Source: Acanthaster planci
Taxonomy: Eukaryota > Echinodermata > Asteroidea > Valvatida > Acanthasteridae
DNA length: 64,000 bases
Direction of reading: 5' to 3'
Assembly: GCF_001949145.1 (NCBI RefSeq)
Contig: NW_019091390.1
Location: 1,646,405-1,710,404, forward strand
A program made the translations under genes and the position numbers. The notes under the pieces are model-generated. The model searched no databases, was not told the DNA's origin, and worked only from the letters and a program-made list of their open reading frames with translations. Shown piece by piece: positions 51,201 to 57,840 of this stretch. Each line of letters begins with the position of its first letter. Position 1 is the first letter of the stretch.

Positions 51201-54200
51201 GAATACAACACTAGAGAAGAAAAGAATGAATGAGGGTTCTAAGACATGTGGACTTGCACACATCCACACTATGTTTTCTCTTCCTGAAATGCTGCTTAAG
51301 AGGCCTTTTGGGGTGAGAAATTGCTGCAAAGCAAAGAGCACCACTGAGGGATATCATCAATATGCAGGTTCAATGAGTGTTTGCACTGGGAGAAAAATGA
51401 GTTCTTTGTCTTTGATTCCTTCGCTGCACATAAACAAAGGAGTTGTCTACGCTGAGGTGCATAGAACAAGTTATGGGCACCTTTGAATTGTGTCTTGAGT
51501 GCAGGATATTTATACTGTTGCTTTACCTAGTNNNNNNNNNNNNNNNNNNNNNNNNNNNNNNNNNNNNNNNNNNNNNNNNNNNNNNNNNNNNNNNNNNNNN
51601 NNNNNNNNNNNNNNNNNNNNNNNNNNNNNNNNNNNNNNNNNNNNNNNNNNNNNNNNNNNNNNNNNNNNNNNNNNNNNNNNNNNNNNNNNNNNNNNNNNNN
51701 NNNNNNNNNNNNNNNNNNNNNNNNNNNNNNNNNNNNNNNNNNNNNNNNNNNNNNNNNNNNNNNNNNNNNNNNNNNNNNNNNNNNNNNNNNNNNNNNNNNN
51801 NNNNNNNNNNNNNNNNNNNNNNNNNNNNNNNNNNNNNNNNNNNNNNNNNNNNNNNNNNNNNNNNNNNNNNNNNNNNNNNNNNNNNNNNNNNNNNNNNNNN
51901 NNNNNNNNNNNNNNNNNNNNNNNNNNNNNNNNNNNNNNNNNNNNNNNNNNNNNNNNNNNNNNNNNNNNNNNNNNNNNNNNNNNNNNNNNNNNNNNNNNNN
52001 NNNNNNNNNNNNNNNNNNNNNNNNNNNNNNNNNNNNNNNNNNNNNNNNNNNNNNNNNNNNNNNNNNNNNNNNNNNNNNNNNNNNNNNNNNNNNNNNNNNN
52101 NNNNNNNNNNNNNNNNAACAAGCCATCAGCCACATATTTGTCTTCTCCAGTAACTCAACTTCTTTACTCTGAGGTCATTTTGAATTATACTCAGGAGTCC
52201 AATGCAGTTAAATGTAAAAACAAATTCAAGAAATATTTAATGTAAAAAAAAAAATGCTGTTTTTTCAAGAATCTTTTTCAGAGTACCAGTCATTGAACTT
52301 TTGGGTTTTTCTTTTCTTCTTTACATAGTGTAATGGAGATGTCAATGTTGTCATTGTCGTTTGTTAATTTTACATTGTTTTTGTTGCCTGGTATTTTGTG
52401 TATGTGTGTATTCATTGTCTCCAGAATCAGCCTCAGACTGGTGCAGTGCTACAGATCCTATCCCTTGCCCTGGGGTGGAGTGTCTGAATTTGATCAGTGG
52501 GCCACAGTGCGTTTGCCCACAGAACTACGCACTCAACCCATTTGATGGACGGACCTGTATGTTCTCCCACCCAGCGAGATCTGTGGTAACGTATTCGTTT
52601 TGTAATGTACTGCTTTTCTCAAGACCTCTCAAATCTGTAAATGTCTATTTTTGTATAGTATTTTGGGAGTGGCCGGTTTGTTGGTGAAGTTGGGTTGGTC
52701 TAGACGTGGTATCGCTGGATAGAAGGCGTGGTTGGCTCGAGCTGGACGGGTTGAATAAGAGTAGAAACTAGGCCAGGCCGGCCTGCCTCATGGAATGGTG
52801 TAGAGTAGGGGCTTGACTGGGCTCGAGGAGATAATTGGGTTGGACTGGTCTGAATGGGACAAGGAGAGATAGAGATCAGTCTAGGTTGGGCAGGATGGGG
52901 CAGTGGCTAGGCTATGTTGGATTGGGGGTGAGAATACCAGGGTGGTGTGAGGAAGGGGGGAATGGCAACGTAAAGGCAGGGCTGGGGGTGGTAGGGTTGG
53001 CTATTTTCCTGGCTGGTTTGGCATTTACTGTGTGTGGCTTGACGGAGATGAACAGAGTCACCAGCTGTTGAGAACTGGACGTGATAAGGATGCTTGAAGG
53101 CCGTAATGTGAATGAACTCGCTGTTTCCATTTTCAACTTTGTTATTCTACCCTTCTAAACAGTCAGGATTGAAATGTTTACAGTGAGCAAGCCACGAAAG
53201 TGTCATATGCAAAAAAAAAAAAAATTTCCTTTCTGCTGCCATTGTGAACTCTTGTCAGATACTGGTTGCCGATCAAGACAGACTCCTGTTTGTAGACATA
53301 GTGCTTGGGCTGGCCGGAGTCCATCCTGTCCAGGGTGAATGGACGGACATCTCCAGTGTCGTCTACGATTTTACCTCAAAATATTTGTTTCTCGGGGACC
53401 TAACGAAGCAATCCGTGGAAAGGTAGGGACAGGTGTACGTGTATGTGTGTTGATGTCACTTGATACGGCAGTTTCTTAAAATGTGGGTGTCGCCAGGAAT
53501 TGGGGCAGGGGGCTCAGGACTTTTTCAAGGGGGAGGCGAAACTATTGTAGGAGCCAACCTGATAAACCATTACTGGTGGAGAGGGGGTCGAGTCTCATTT
53601 TGTCAGATTGCCTCACACTTTGTGTCTCCTGACAGATATTTCGCTATTTGCAGCCTTTGTTTTTAGTCCTATGTGTGGCACAGAAGGATTTTGCATGAAA
53701 CAGGTTTTGAAATTCCAGGCTATGGCATTTTGTTGTAGTAGGCATCACAGTCGGTAACTTGTGGAGGAAATTTGTACACGGAAAACTGTCAATTCAACAT
53801 TGCATTATTTAATCATGCTGATATCCATCAACAAGTGTCAGCAAAGGTACTCAGTGTCAACAAAGCACGAACAACCTGCAAATGCACTCTAAAGCTTCAG
53901 AAGACGTATCATCATATTCAGAAGGCAATCAAAACATCTCCTCTTATATACTTGTATTATTTGTTTCATTTTACTCTTTGATGTGGAGCATTGCGATAAC
54001 ACCTTTTTGACAGGTATGACACCACCTTGGGATTTTACTGGGCGCCCCTTGAGATCTCCAACCACACCGTCCTGTATACAGGACAAGGCAGTGTTGAGGG
54101 CATTGCCTACGACTGGGTCCATAAGAACCTGTATTTTGTCAACGCCGATGCCAAGGCAATCCTAGCCATACCCTTTGATGGCCGCTTCTCAGCCAGCATG

Positions 54201-57141
54201 GTGCTTGCTGAGCTGGACAAGCCTCGGGCTGTCGCTGTGGACCCCAGAGAAAGGTCTGTTCCTCTTTCATCGAGGCCGCGTCTGACTTTCATGGCTGCGG
54301 CTTGAAATAACACATAATTCTATGGGAGGGGGGCTGCAGTCACTACCACAGACTCGTGTAACTTTAAGTCACAGCCAAGTAATTTAGACGCAGCCGGAAT
54401 TGGCCAATCTGAACTGAAAATGTGCGACATCTTTGAATCTAAAGTTTCTATTCAAAAGTCACCATGTCATATGGTTTGAAGCACAACCTGTCATAAACCA
54501 ATACCATTCTGACAGGATTCTCTTCAGTCAGTAACCCTGCTTGACATCGAGGTTACATATTCTCAGTACTATAATGTGTAATCTTTGTCAAAAATGTGTT
54601 GCACCCATCCACAGATTTTCCCATTGGGGCAATATATTAAAAGAAATTGTCAAAGTCAGTCACTTTGGTACTCTCCCCACCTCATTTTTTTCAATTTCGG
54701 CAAAATGACAGCATGCTGCAAGGAATAACTTCATCAGGAGTGGAGTGCCATCACCATCATAAATGAAGTGGGTGTTTTTTGTTTTTTTTGTAATTCGGTT
54801 GGTTGATTCTTGGATAGCTGTAAATAGTCCATTCCCACCTTTGGTTGACCGACAAAAGCCACCCTAATTTAGACTGCCGCTTCAGTGCCAAAGCCCAAGA
54901 CATGTCCCACTCCACTGCCACTACTCACTTGAATTTCTCAACGCATTGTGGCAGGTACATGTACTGGACTGACTGGGGAGAGGCGCCGATGATCGGCAAG
55001 GCTGGCCTGGACGGCTCACAGCCGACAGCCCTCGTCAGTTCCGGCCTGGCCTGGCCCAACGGCCTGGCGCTGGACTATGAGGCACGCCGGGTCTACTGGG
55101 TGGACGGCAAACTGAACGTCATGGAGTACGTCGGCTTTGATGGGGATGGACGGCGAGTTCTCATCCAGAATCTAAGACACCCATTTGGTATCGCCCTCTT
55201 CCAGGTGACTCATGAATTTTTTTTCCCAATTTATCGCTCTTTACACCGTCTCCTGCACAGTTCATTTCTGCAGGCCTTACCTTAAATTGTGGGGGTTATT
55301 TTAACCTGAAAAAGGACTTTAACTCCACAGGATCAAGTCTACTGGGGCGACTGGTCCCCGAGGGCTTTGTCATCTGCAAACAAGTTTACCGGAGAGATTA
55401 CCGAGGAAATATATCTTGGAACAAGTCCCATGTTCATGTCTGTGCTCAAGCTGTATCCAGAACTTGGCTTTGAAAGTAAGTGGGTAAATAACTGCAGATG
55501 AAAATAGTGGTCTCGTGAGAGAAGGAGCAGGGTGGGCCACACCCCCCCTCCCCGAATAAAAACTTGAGAAATAAAAAGAAGTTTGAAAAAAAAGAGGAAG
55601 AAAAACAGATGTTAGAGCAAGAGAAATCAACAAAGAGATGACAGGAGATGAAAATGGCCTATTTGTTGAAAAGTACTGTAGCATTGATCCCAGTCTTCTG
55701 TTAATCGTCCATCAGTTTACTGCTGATTTTGCTCTGTCATGCTTTATTTCCATCTTCTATTTTCAAGGGCCACTGTCCGTCACATTTTGTTGTTACATGA
55801 ATCAACCAACTAAATTAATCACTTTGTCGTCCCGTGCCATTTTCCATCACCTTTTTTGGCCTCTCCATTTGCACACTTTTGCTGTGCGCGTCTTTTCCCA
55901 TTCCCAGACGTCGTTGACTCCTGCGATGTGTACCCGGGCTGTTCCCATCACTGCCTGCCCTCCCCATCCAGCCCCACTAACTACAGCTGCACCTGCCCGG
56001 CCAACGCCTACCTGGGCCCAGACGGACGGACCTGTCTTTGTACAAACGGCAGACGCCTGCATGCAGATGGCACAAGCTGTGAGGAGGTCAGGGAAATTCA
56101 TTGGACCTTTCACAGTCCATTGTGGTTTTCATTTTAGCAGTTCAGTATTACTGTAGAGTCGTCCAGTGCTAGCAAAACTGAACAATTGTTCAGAAAATTA
56201 AATTAACTAAAGGTTGGGCTCGACTGATTGCTGTCACTTTATGACATAAATGTGGCATCAGGCTGAAATATGAAAACAGAGCTTCTGTCTGTTTCCTCAG
56301 GTTTAGTTTTCACCCACAGCATTGACTTGTAGACAGATGTAGTAAGTGGTCCAAGACCAGCTCACTTGAAATGGGCACAAAAATTCAGCTCTCAAAAACC
56401 GATACTTTTCTCGTGACGTGGTGGAAAAACTAGAAATGCTAGTATTTGAACATTCCTGAAGCAGGTTGCAGTCGTCTGCACACAGAGGATGTTCTGATAT
56501 TTCCAACCCTACGGTTTCCCTTAGTCACTGCAGGCTAAGATTCATGCCGACCCCCCAATTGTTTGGTTCAAAGAACACACACAGAGTCCACGAAGATTGT
56601 GAAAGTGGACCTTGTCTTGAACTTGAATGCTGCACACATCTGCCATTTTGTTGTTACAAATTCTGCTTCATGAGACCGCCCCGGAGTATTGCAAAATATG
56701 AGGTTTGGGTAAATATTGTTCTAAGTGACCCTAATGAGTTAGTGTTTCTCGTGTCTGGTCATATATCAAAAGTGGCCTGCGTATCTTGCTTTTTTTTAAT
56801 GAAAGTCAAATAAAAATCCAAAACTTTTGGCCCAAATAATACCATTCCAGAAAAGGTTAAAGGTACAAGTTGGTCGTTTAATGATGTGGATGGTTTCACA
56901 CAATTGGCAACCCGTTGAAAATATCCCTGCACGTTCAATTTTTTAGGAGCCAGTTGCCGATCTCCCCTTGCCCTTGCGAGTCCGAGGCTTGACCAGCCAG
57001 TACCTGGAGGACCAAGGCACAAACTTTGACATGCGCTGTGTCGTCACCGAGAGCGCAGTGACCTGCACGCCCCGAGGGGCCAAGGAGCCTACCTTGGCAG
57101 ACCCTGCAGGGCGATACGAATGCCGACCTCCGCGCAATTAG
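23193..57141 (+). CDS. Secreted LDL-receptor-related mosaic protein (LDLa / EGF / YWTD propeller), 36 exons
   Basis: Joined exons give about 2,333 residues. Order: signal peptide (1 to about 24); 13 LDLa repeats (27-567); EGF and DVDEC-type EGF (568-645); YWTD propeller 1 (to 914); EGF and EGF (915-1010); propeller 2 (to 1287); EGF (to 1351); 2 LDLa (1352-1430); EGF (1431-1480); propeller 3 (to 1750); EGF (to 1810); 2 LDLa (1811-1889); EGF; propeller 4 (to 2209); EGF (to 2269); unique 64-residue tail. LDLa repeats keep six cysteines and the acidic calcium box. LRP proteins bind ligands for endocytosis, but here no membrane segment or NPxY tail precedes the stop, so a secreted or matrix role is inferred. 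Either signal exon (23193 or 24658) fits. One exon is frameshifted by an extra base near 43091. Confidence 0.88.
24516..25764 (+). repeat. Tandem duplicate copy B with signal-peptide exon
   Basis: Second copy of the 1.2-kb segment, again beginning directly after an N (24514). Divergence looks like that between two alleles, which favours a haplotype duplication in assembly over an old duplication. Confidence 0.92.
24658..24736 (+). CDS. LRP-like exon 1, copy B: signal peptide
   Basis: Encodes the same 26 residues as copy A with the same donor. Being nearer to exon 2 it may be the copy that is used, if both exist in the genome. Confidence 0.7.
26341..26457 (+). CDS. LRP-like exon 2: LDLa 1
   Basis: Phase 1-1 exon with one complete six-cysteine LDLa, [17 protein letters not shown] to [11 protein letters not shown]. 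Confidence 0.9.
27520..27642 (+). CDS. LRP-like exon 3: LDLa 2
   Basis: Phase 1-1 exon, [20 protein letters not shown] to [13 protein letters not shown]. Donor GTAAGC. Confidence 0.92.
28738..28962 (+). CDS. LRP-like exon 4: LDLa 3 and first half of LDLa 4
   Basis: [12 protein letters not shown]...[13 protein letters not shown], then CNEDLHFQC...CDGDADC, where the intron cuts the calcium box before SDSSDE. Confidence 0.92.
29323..29362. repeat. Two head-to-tail 20-base repeats
   Basis: TTGTGGTTTCACAATTGAA occurs twice in direct succession in an LRP-like intron. Confidence 0.7.
29795..29863. repeat. Pair of GTGTGGAC-type palindromes
   Basis: GTGTGGACCTCCACAC (29795-29810, one central mismatch) and TGTGTGGACGTCCACACA (29846-29863, perfect 18-base palindrome) lie 35 bases apart in an intron. 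Confidence 0.7.
31700..31861 (+). CDS. LRP-like exon 5: end of LDLa 4 and LDLa 5
   Basis: Opens with SDSSDE, completing LDLa 4, then [20 protein letters not shown] to DGSDEENC. Phase 1-1. Confidence 0.92.
32742..32954 (+). CDS. LRP-like exon 6: LDLa 6 and first half of LDLa 7
   Basis: [20 protein letters not shown] to DGGEDEEGC, then CGTGEFLC...CDQSDDC with the same intron position as exon 4. Confidence 0.93.
33391..33555 (+). CDS. LRP-like exon 7: end of LDLa 7 and LDLa 8
   Basis: Opens GDSSDEEE, then [20 protein letters not shown] to DRSDEADC. Phase 1-1, donor GTAATA. Confidence 0.93.
34816..35031 (+). CDS. LRP-like exon 8: LDLa 9 and first half of LDLa 10
   Basis: [20 protein letters not shown] to GGEDEEGC, then CTAEQFQC...CDKDNDC. 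Same layout as exons 4 and 6. Confidence 0.93.
35601..35759 (+). CDS. LRP-like exon 9: end of LDLa 10 and LDLa 11
   Basis: Opens VDGSDED, then [20 protein letters not shown] to DGEDEHNC. The 3' border is uncertain: only a weak GTTGAG donor after 35759 or a GC donor after 35756 keeps the phase. A GT donor after 35753 would create a stop at the junction. Confidence 0.8.
35930..36370. repeat. Degenerate GAGTA/TGAGT-rich tract
   Basis: The words GAGTA, GTGAG and TGAGTAC recur irregularly through the intron between LRP-like exons 9 and 10; a decayed simple repeat. Confidence 0.55.
36623..36868 (+). CDS. LRP-like exon 10: LDLa 12 and 13
   Basis: [20 protein letters not shown] to DSSDEADC and [17 protein letters not shown] to NGEDETEC, two complete repeats. 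Phase 1-1, donor GTAAGT. Confidence 0.93.
37195..37308 (+). CDS. LRP-like exon 11: EGF-like domain
   Basis: [20 protein letters not shown] then [11 protein letters not shown]...GC: six-cysteine EGF. Phase 1-1. Confidence 0.9.
37563..37869 (+). CDS. LRP-like exon 12: DVDEC EGF and start of propeller 1
   Basis: [17 protein letters not shown] and a calcium-EGF pattern, then [19 protein letters not shown], the first propeller strand region; ends GDIE plus two bases. Confidence 0.9.
38328..38543 (+). CDS. LRP-like exon 13: propeller 1
   Basis: [42 protein letters not shown] and RAIAVDP motifs typical of LDLR-type blades. Phase 2-2. Confidence 0.92.
38566..38760. repeat. Diverged relative of the 51,032 foldback element
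   Basis: Shares the ends CGAGTCCAACA and GGACTTGCGATGGATTTG, CAGTCACAA repeats and GCTTTTGTCACAG with 51032-51213. Confidence 0.45.
39196..39460 (+). CDS. LRP-like exon 14: propeller 1
   Basis: [47 protein letters not shown]: two blades. Ends phase 0. Confidence 0.92.
39661..39796 (+). CDS. LRP-like exon 15: last blade of propeller 1
   Basis: [20 protein letters not shown] then [15 protein letters not shown]; ends one base into a codon. Confidence 0.92.
40369..40545 (+). CDS. LRP-like exon 16: EGF after propeller 1
   Basis: [27 protein letters not shown], then [17 protein letters not shown]: the EGF that caps the propeller, with an extra two-cysteine extension. Confidence 0.92.
41683..42001 (+). 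CDS. LRP-like exon 17: EGF and start of propeller 2
   Basis: [30 protein letters not shown], then [20 protein letters not shown]. Equivalent in layout to exon 12. Confidence 0.92.
42132..42359 (+). CDS. LRP-like exon 18: propeller 2
   Basis: [20 protein letters not shown] and [12 protein letters not shown]; phase 2-2. Confidence 0.92.
42994..43250 (+). CDS. LRP-like exon 19: propeller 2, frameshifted by one base
   Basis: [20 protein letters not shown] in one frame to SLG, then [20 protein letters not shown] in the next frame to PFGLAIYQ. The exon is 257 bases where 256 is required. In the first frame a TGA follows at 43115-43117. Sister exons read straight through this point. Confidence 0.85.
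43472..43610 (+). CDS. LRP-like exon 20: last blade of propeller 2
   Basis: [35 protein letters not shown]; donor GTAAGT, ends phase 1. Confidence 0.92.
43889..44079 (+). CDS. LRP-like exon 21: EGF after propeller 2
   Basis: [46 protein letters not shown]. Ends phase 0, unlike the EGF after propeller 1. Confidence 0.92.
45152..45389 (+). CDS. LRP-like exon 22: LDLa 14 and 15 (block 1)
   Basis: [20 protein letters not shown] to DGSDEDC, then [20 protein letters not shown] to YGYEDEVNC. 238 bases, the same length as exon 29. Confidence 0.93.
45647..45807 (+). CDS. LRP-like exon 23: EGF (block 1)
   Basis: [40 protein letters not shown], then [10 protein letters not shown]. 161 bases, the same as exon 30. 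Confidence 0.93.
46080..46410. repeat. G-rich GGGCTGG/GGGTTGG tract (block 1 intron)
   Basis: Irregular GGGCTGG, GGGTTGG and GATTGGACT words in the intron between exons 23 and 24. The matching intron of block 2 has the same kind of sequence. Confidence 0.6.
46465..46622 (+). CDS. LRP-like exon 24: start of propeller 3
   Basis: [20 protein letters not shown], then [17 protein letters not shown]; ends phase 2, donor GTAAAA. Confidence 0.9.
47166..47405 (+). CDS. LRP-like exon 25: propeller 3
   Basis: [39 protein letters not shown]. 240 bases, the same as exon 32. Confidence 0.92.
48409..48667 (+). CDS. LRP-like exon 26: propeller 3
   Basis: [49 protein letters not shown]. Ends phase 0 with donor GTGTGT. 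Confidence 0.92.
48801..48828. repeat. Perfect 28-base palindrome
   Basis: AGTTGATGCCCTGC followed by GCAGGGCATCAACT, with no spacer and no mismatch, in the intron between LRP-like exons 26 and 27. Confidence 0.9.
48910..49051 (+). CDS. LRP-like exon 27: last blade of propeller 3
   Basis: [20 protein letters not shown], then [17 protein letters not shown]; donor GTGTGT, ends phase 1. Confidence 0.9.
49709..49887 (+). CDS. LRP-like exon 28: EGF after propeller 3
   Basis: [45 protein letters not shown]. 179 bases, the same as exon 35. Confidence 0.93.
50712..50949 (+). CDS. LRP-like exon 29: LDLa 16 and 17 (block 2)
   Basis: [20 protein letters not shown], then [20 protein letters not shown] to NGYEDEVDC: close copy of exon 22. 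Confidence 0.93.
51032..51213. repeat. Foldback MITE-like element, about 182 bases
   Basis: Terminal inverted repeats of 29 bases (51032-51060, 51185-51213) beginning TAGTGTTGTATT differ at two positions. No ORF. Lies just after LRP-like exon 29. Confidence 0.85.
51532..52116. other. Assembly gap (N run)
   Basis: 585 undetermined bases in the intron between LRP-like exons 29 and 30. Exon phases on both sides agree, so no exon needs to be missing. Confidence 0.99.
52425..52585 (+). CDS. LRP-like exon 30: EGF (block 2)
   Basis: [40 protein letters not shown]: close copy of exon 23. It follows the intron that contains the sequence gap. Confidence 0.93.
52680..53070. repeat. G-rich GGGTTGG tract (block 2 intron)
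   Basis: GTTGGGTTGG, GGACGGGTTG and GGTTGGACTGG words at the position matching the tract at 46,080-46,410. Confidence 0.6.
53259..53422 (+). CDS. LRP-like exon 31: start of propeller 4
   Basis: [20 protein letters not shown], then [13 protein letters not shown]; ends phase 2 as exon 24 does. Confidence 0.9.
54014..54253 (+). CDS. LRP-like exon 32: propeller 4
   Basis: [44 protein letters not shown] has become YFVN in this blade. Confidence 0.92.
54955..55204 (+). CDS. LRP-like exon 33: propeller 4
   Basis: [49 protein letters not shown]. Three codons shorter than exon 26. Confidence 0.92.
55331..55475 (+). CDS. LRP-like exon 34: last blade of propeller 4
   Basis: [20 protein letters not shown], then [17 protein letters not shown]; donor GTAAGT, phase 1. 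Confidence 0.92.
55908..56086 (+). CDS. LRP-like exon 35: last EGF
   Basis: [55 protein letters not shown]. Donor GTCAGG. Confidence 0.92.
56947..57141 (+). CDS. LRP-like exon 36: unique C-terminal tail and stop
   Basis: [20 protein letters not shown] to [11 protein letters not shown] and TAG, 64 residues joined in phase 0 to the last EGF. Three cysteines, basic, no hydrophobic span long enough for a membrane helix, no NPxY. No family recognised. Confidence 0.8.
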   Translation, partial: EPVADLPLPLRVRGLTSQYLEDQGTNFDMRCVVTESAVTCTPRGAKEPTLADPAGRYECRPPRN

Positions 57142-57251
57142 CACGCCACCCAGCTCAAGCCAAGGTACCCGACTGAAATTCAAAAGCACTTTGGACCACC
57201 TGTCATTGGATTGTGCTTTCATCAATCAATTTGCTTGCTGTTTTGGACAGC

Positions 57252-57257
57252 ATTAAA
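57252..57257 (+). promoter_or_regulatory. ATTAAA poly(A) signal candidate, LRP-like gene
   Basis: First usable hexamer, about 110 bases after the stop codon. Confidence 0.4.
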
Positions 57258-57737
57258 GCAAACATTGCATTTGAATACAGACATATCAAATCGACCGTGA
57301 GTCTTGTAGTTTTAATACACTGAATTTGTCCTCACAGAGAGTTTCTGAGCCAACATTGTAGAACAGTTATATCACTTAATGAGTTGTGAAGTTGTCATTT
57401 TAAGTAGTTGTGTAGAAGGAAAACTGTTTCTTTAAATTGGAATTTTACAGAGGAGACATAAAAAGGAAAGTAGTGAAGTTCAAATTTTAATCAGCTGTTT
57501 CCTGAGAATTGCAAGACTCTTCTGAAAAGATTGAAAGTAAACAATTCGAATGTCATTGTACTGGTCTGTTACCATGGGAAATCAAGCCATTTGCCTTATT
57601 TGGTTATTTTGAACAAGAGACGGTGCTGCCTATTATAAAATTAGTGGTTTTAAAACTGGACTGTATACCATTTTGATAGCCAACTTTGTAGAGTTTGAAT
57701 ATGTAAACTAGGTCTGATGACGAATTGGCTCCATGAT

Positions 57738-57743
57738 AATAAA
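57738..57743 (+). promoter_or_regulatory. AATAAA poly(A) signal candidate, LRP-like gene
   Basis: Canonical hexamer about 0.6 kb after the stop; a second lies at 57833-57838. Confidence 0.35.
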
Positions 57744-57840
57744 TTCCATTCGGTACAAAGGATAAATGTTGCAGTTGGTAAGTATTACGGTTGTCAGATA
57801 GATTATTAAAAGAATCGGTGTGGAACTTTAATAATAAATC

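Larger units (their letters stand above)
57142..57840 (+). other. Probable 3' UTR of the LRP-like gene
   Basis: AT-rich sequence after the stop, no coding signal, with ATTAAA at 57252 and AATAAA at 57738 and 57833. Confidence 0.5.

Noticed and set aside
51443-52245. Long ORFs across the N run on both strands
   Set aside because: They are open only because unknown bases translate to X; no sequence supports them.
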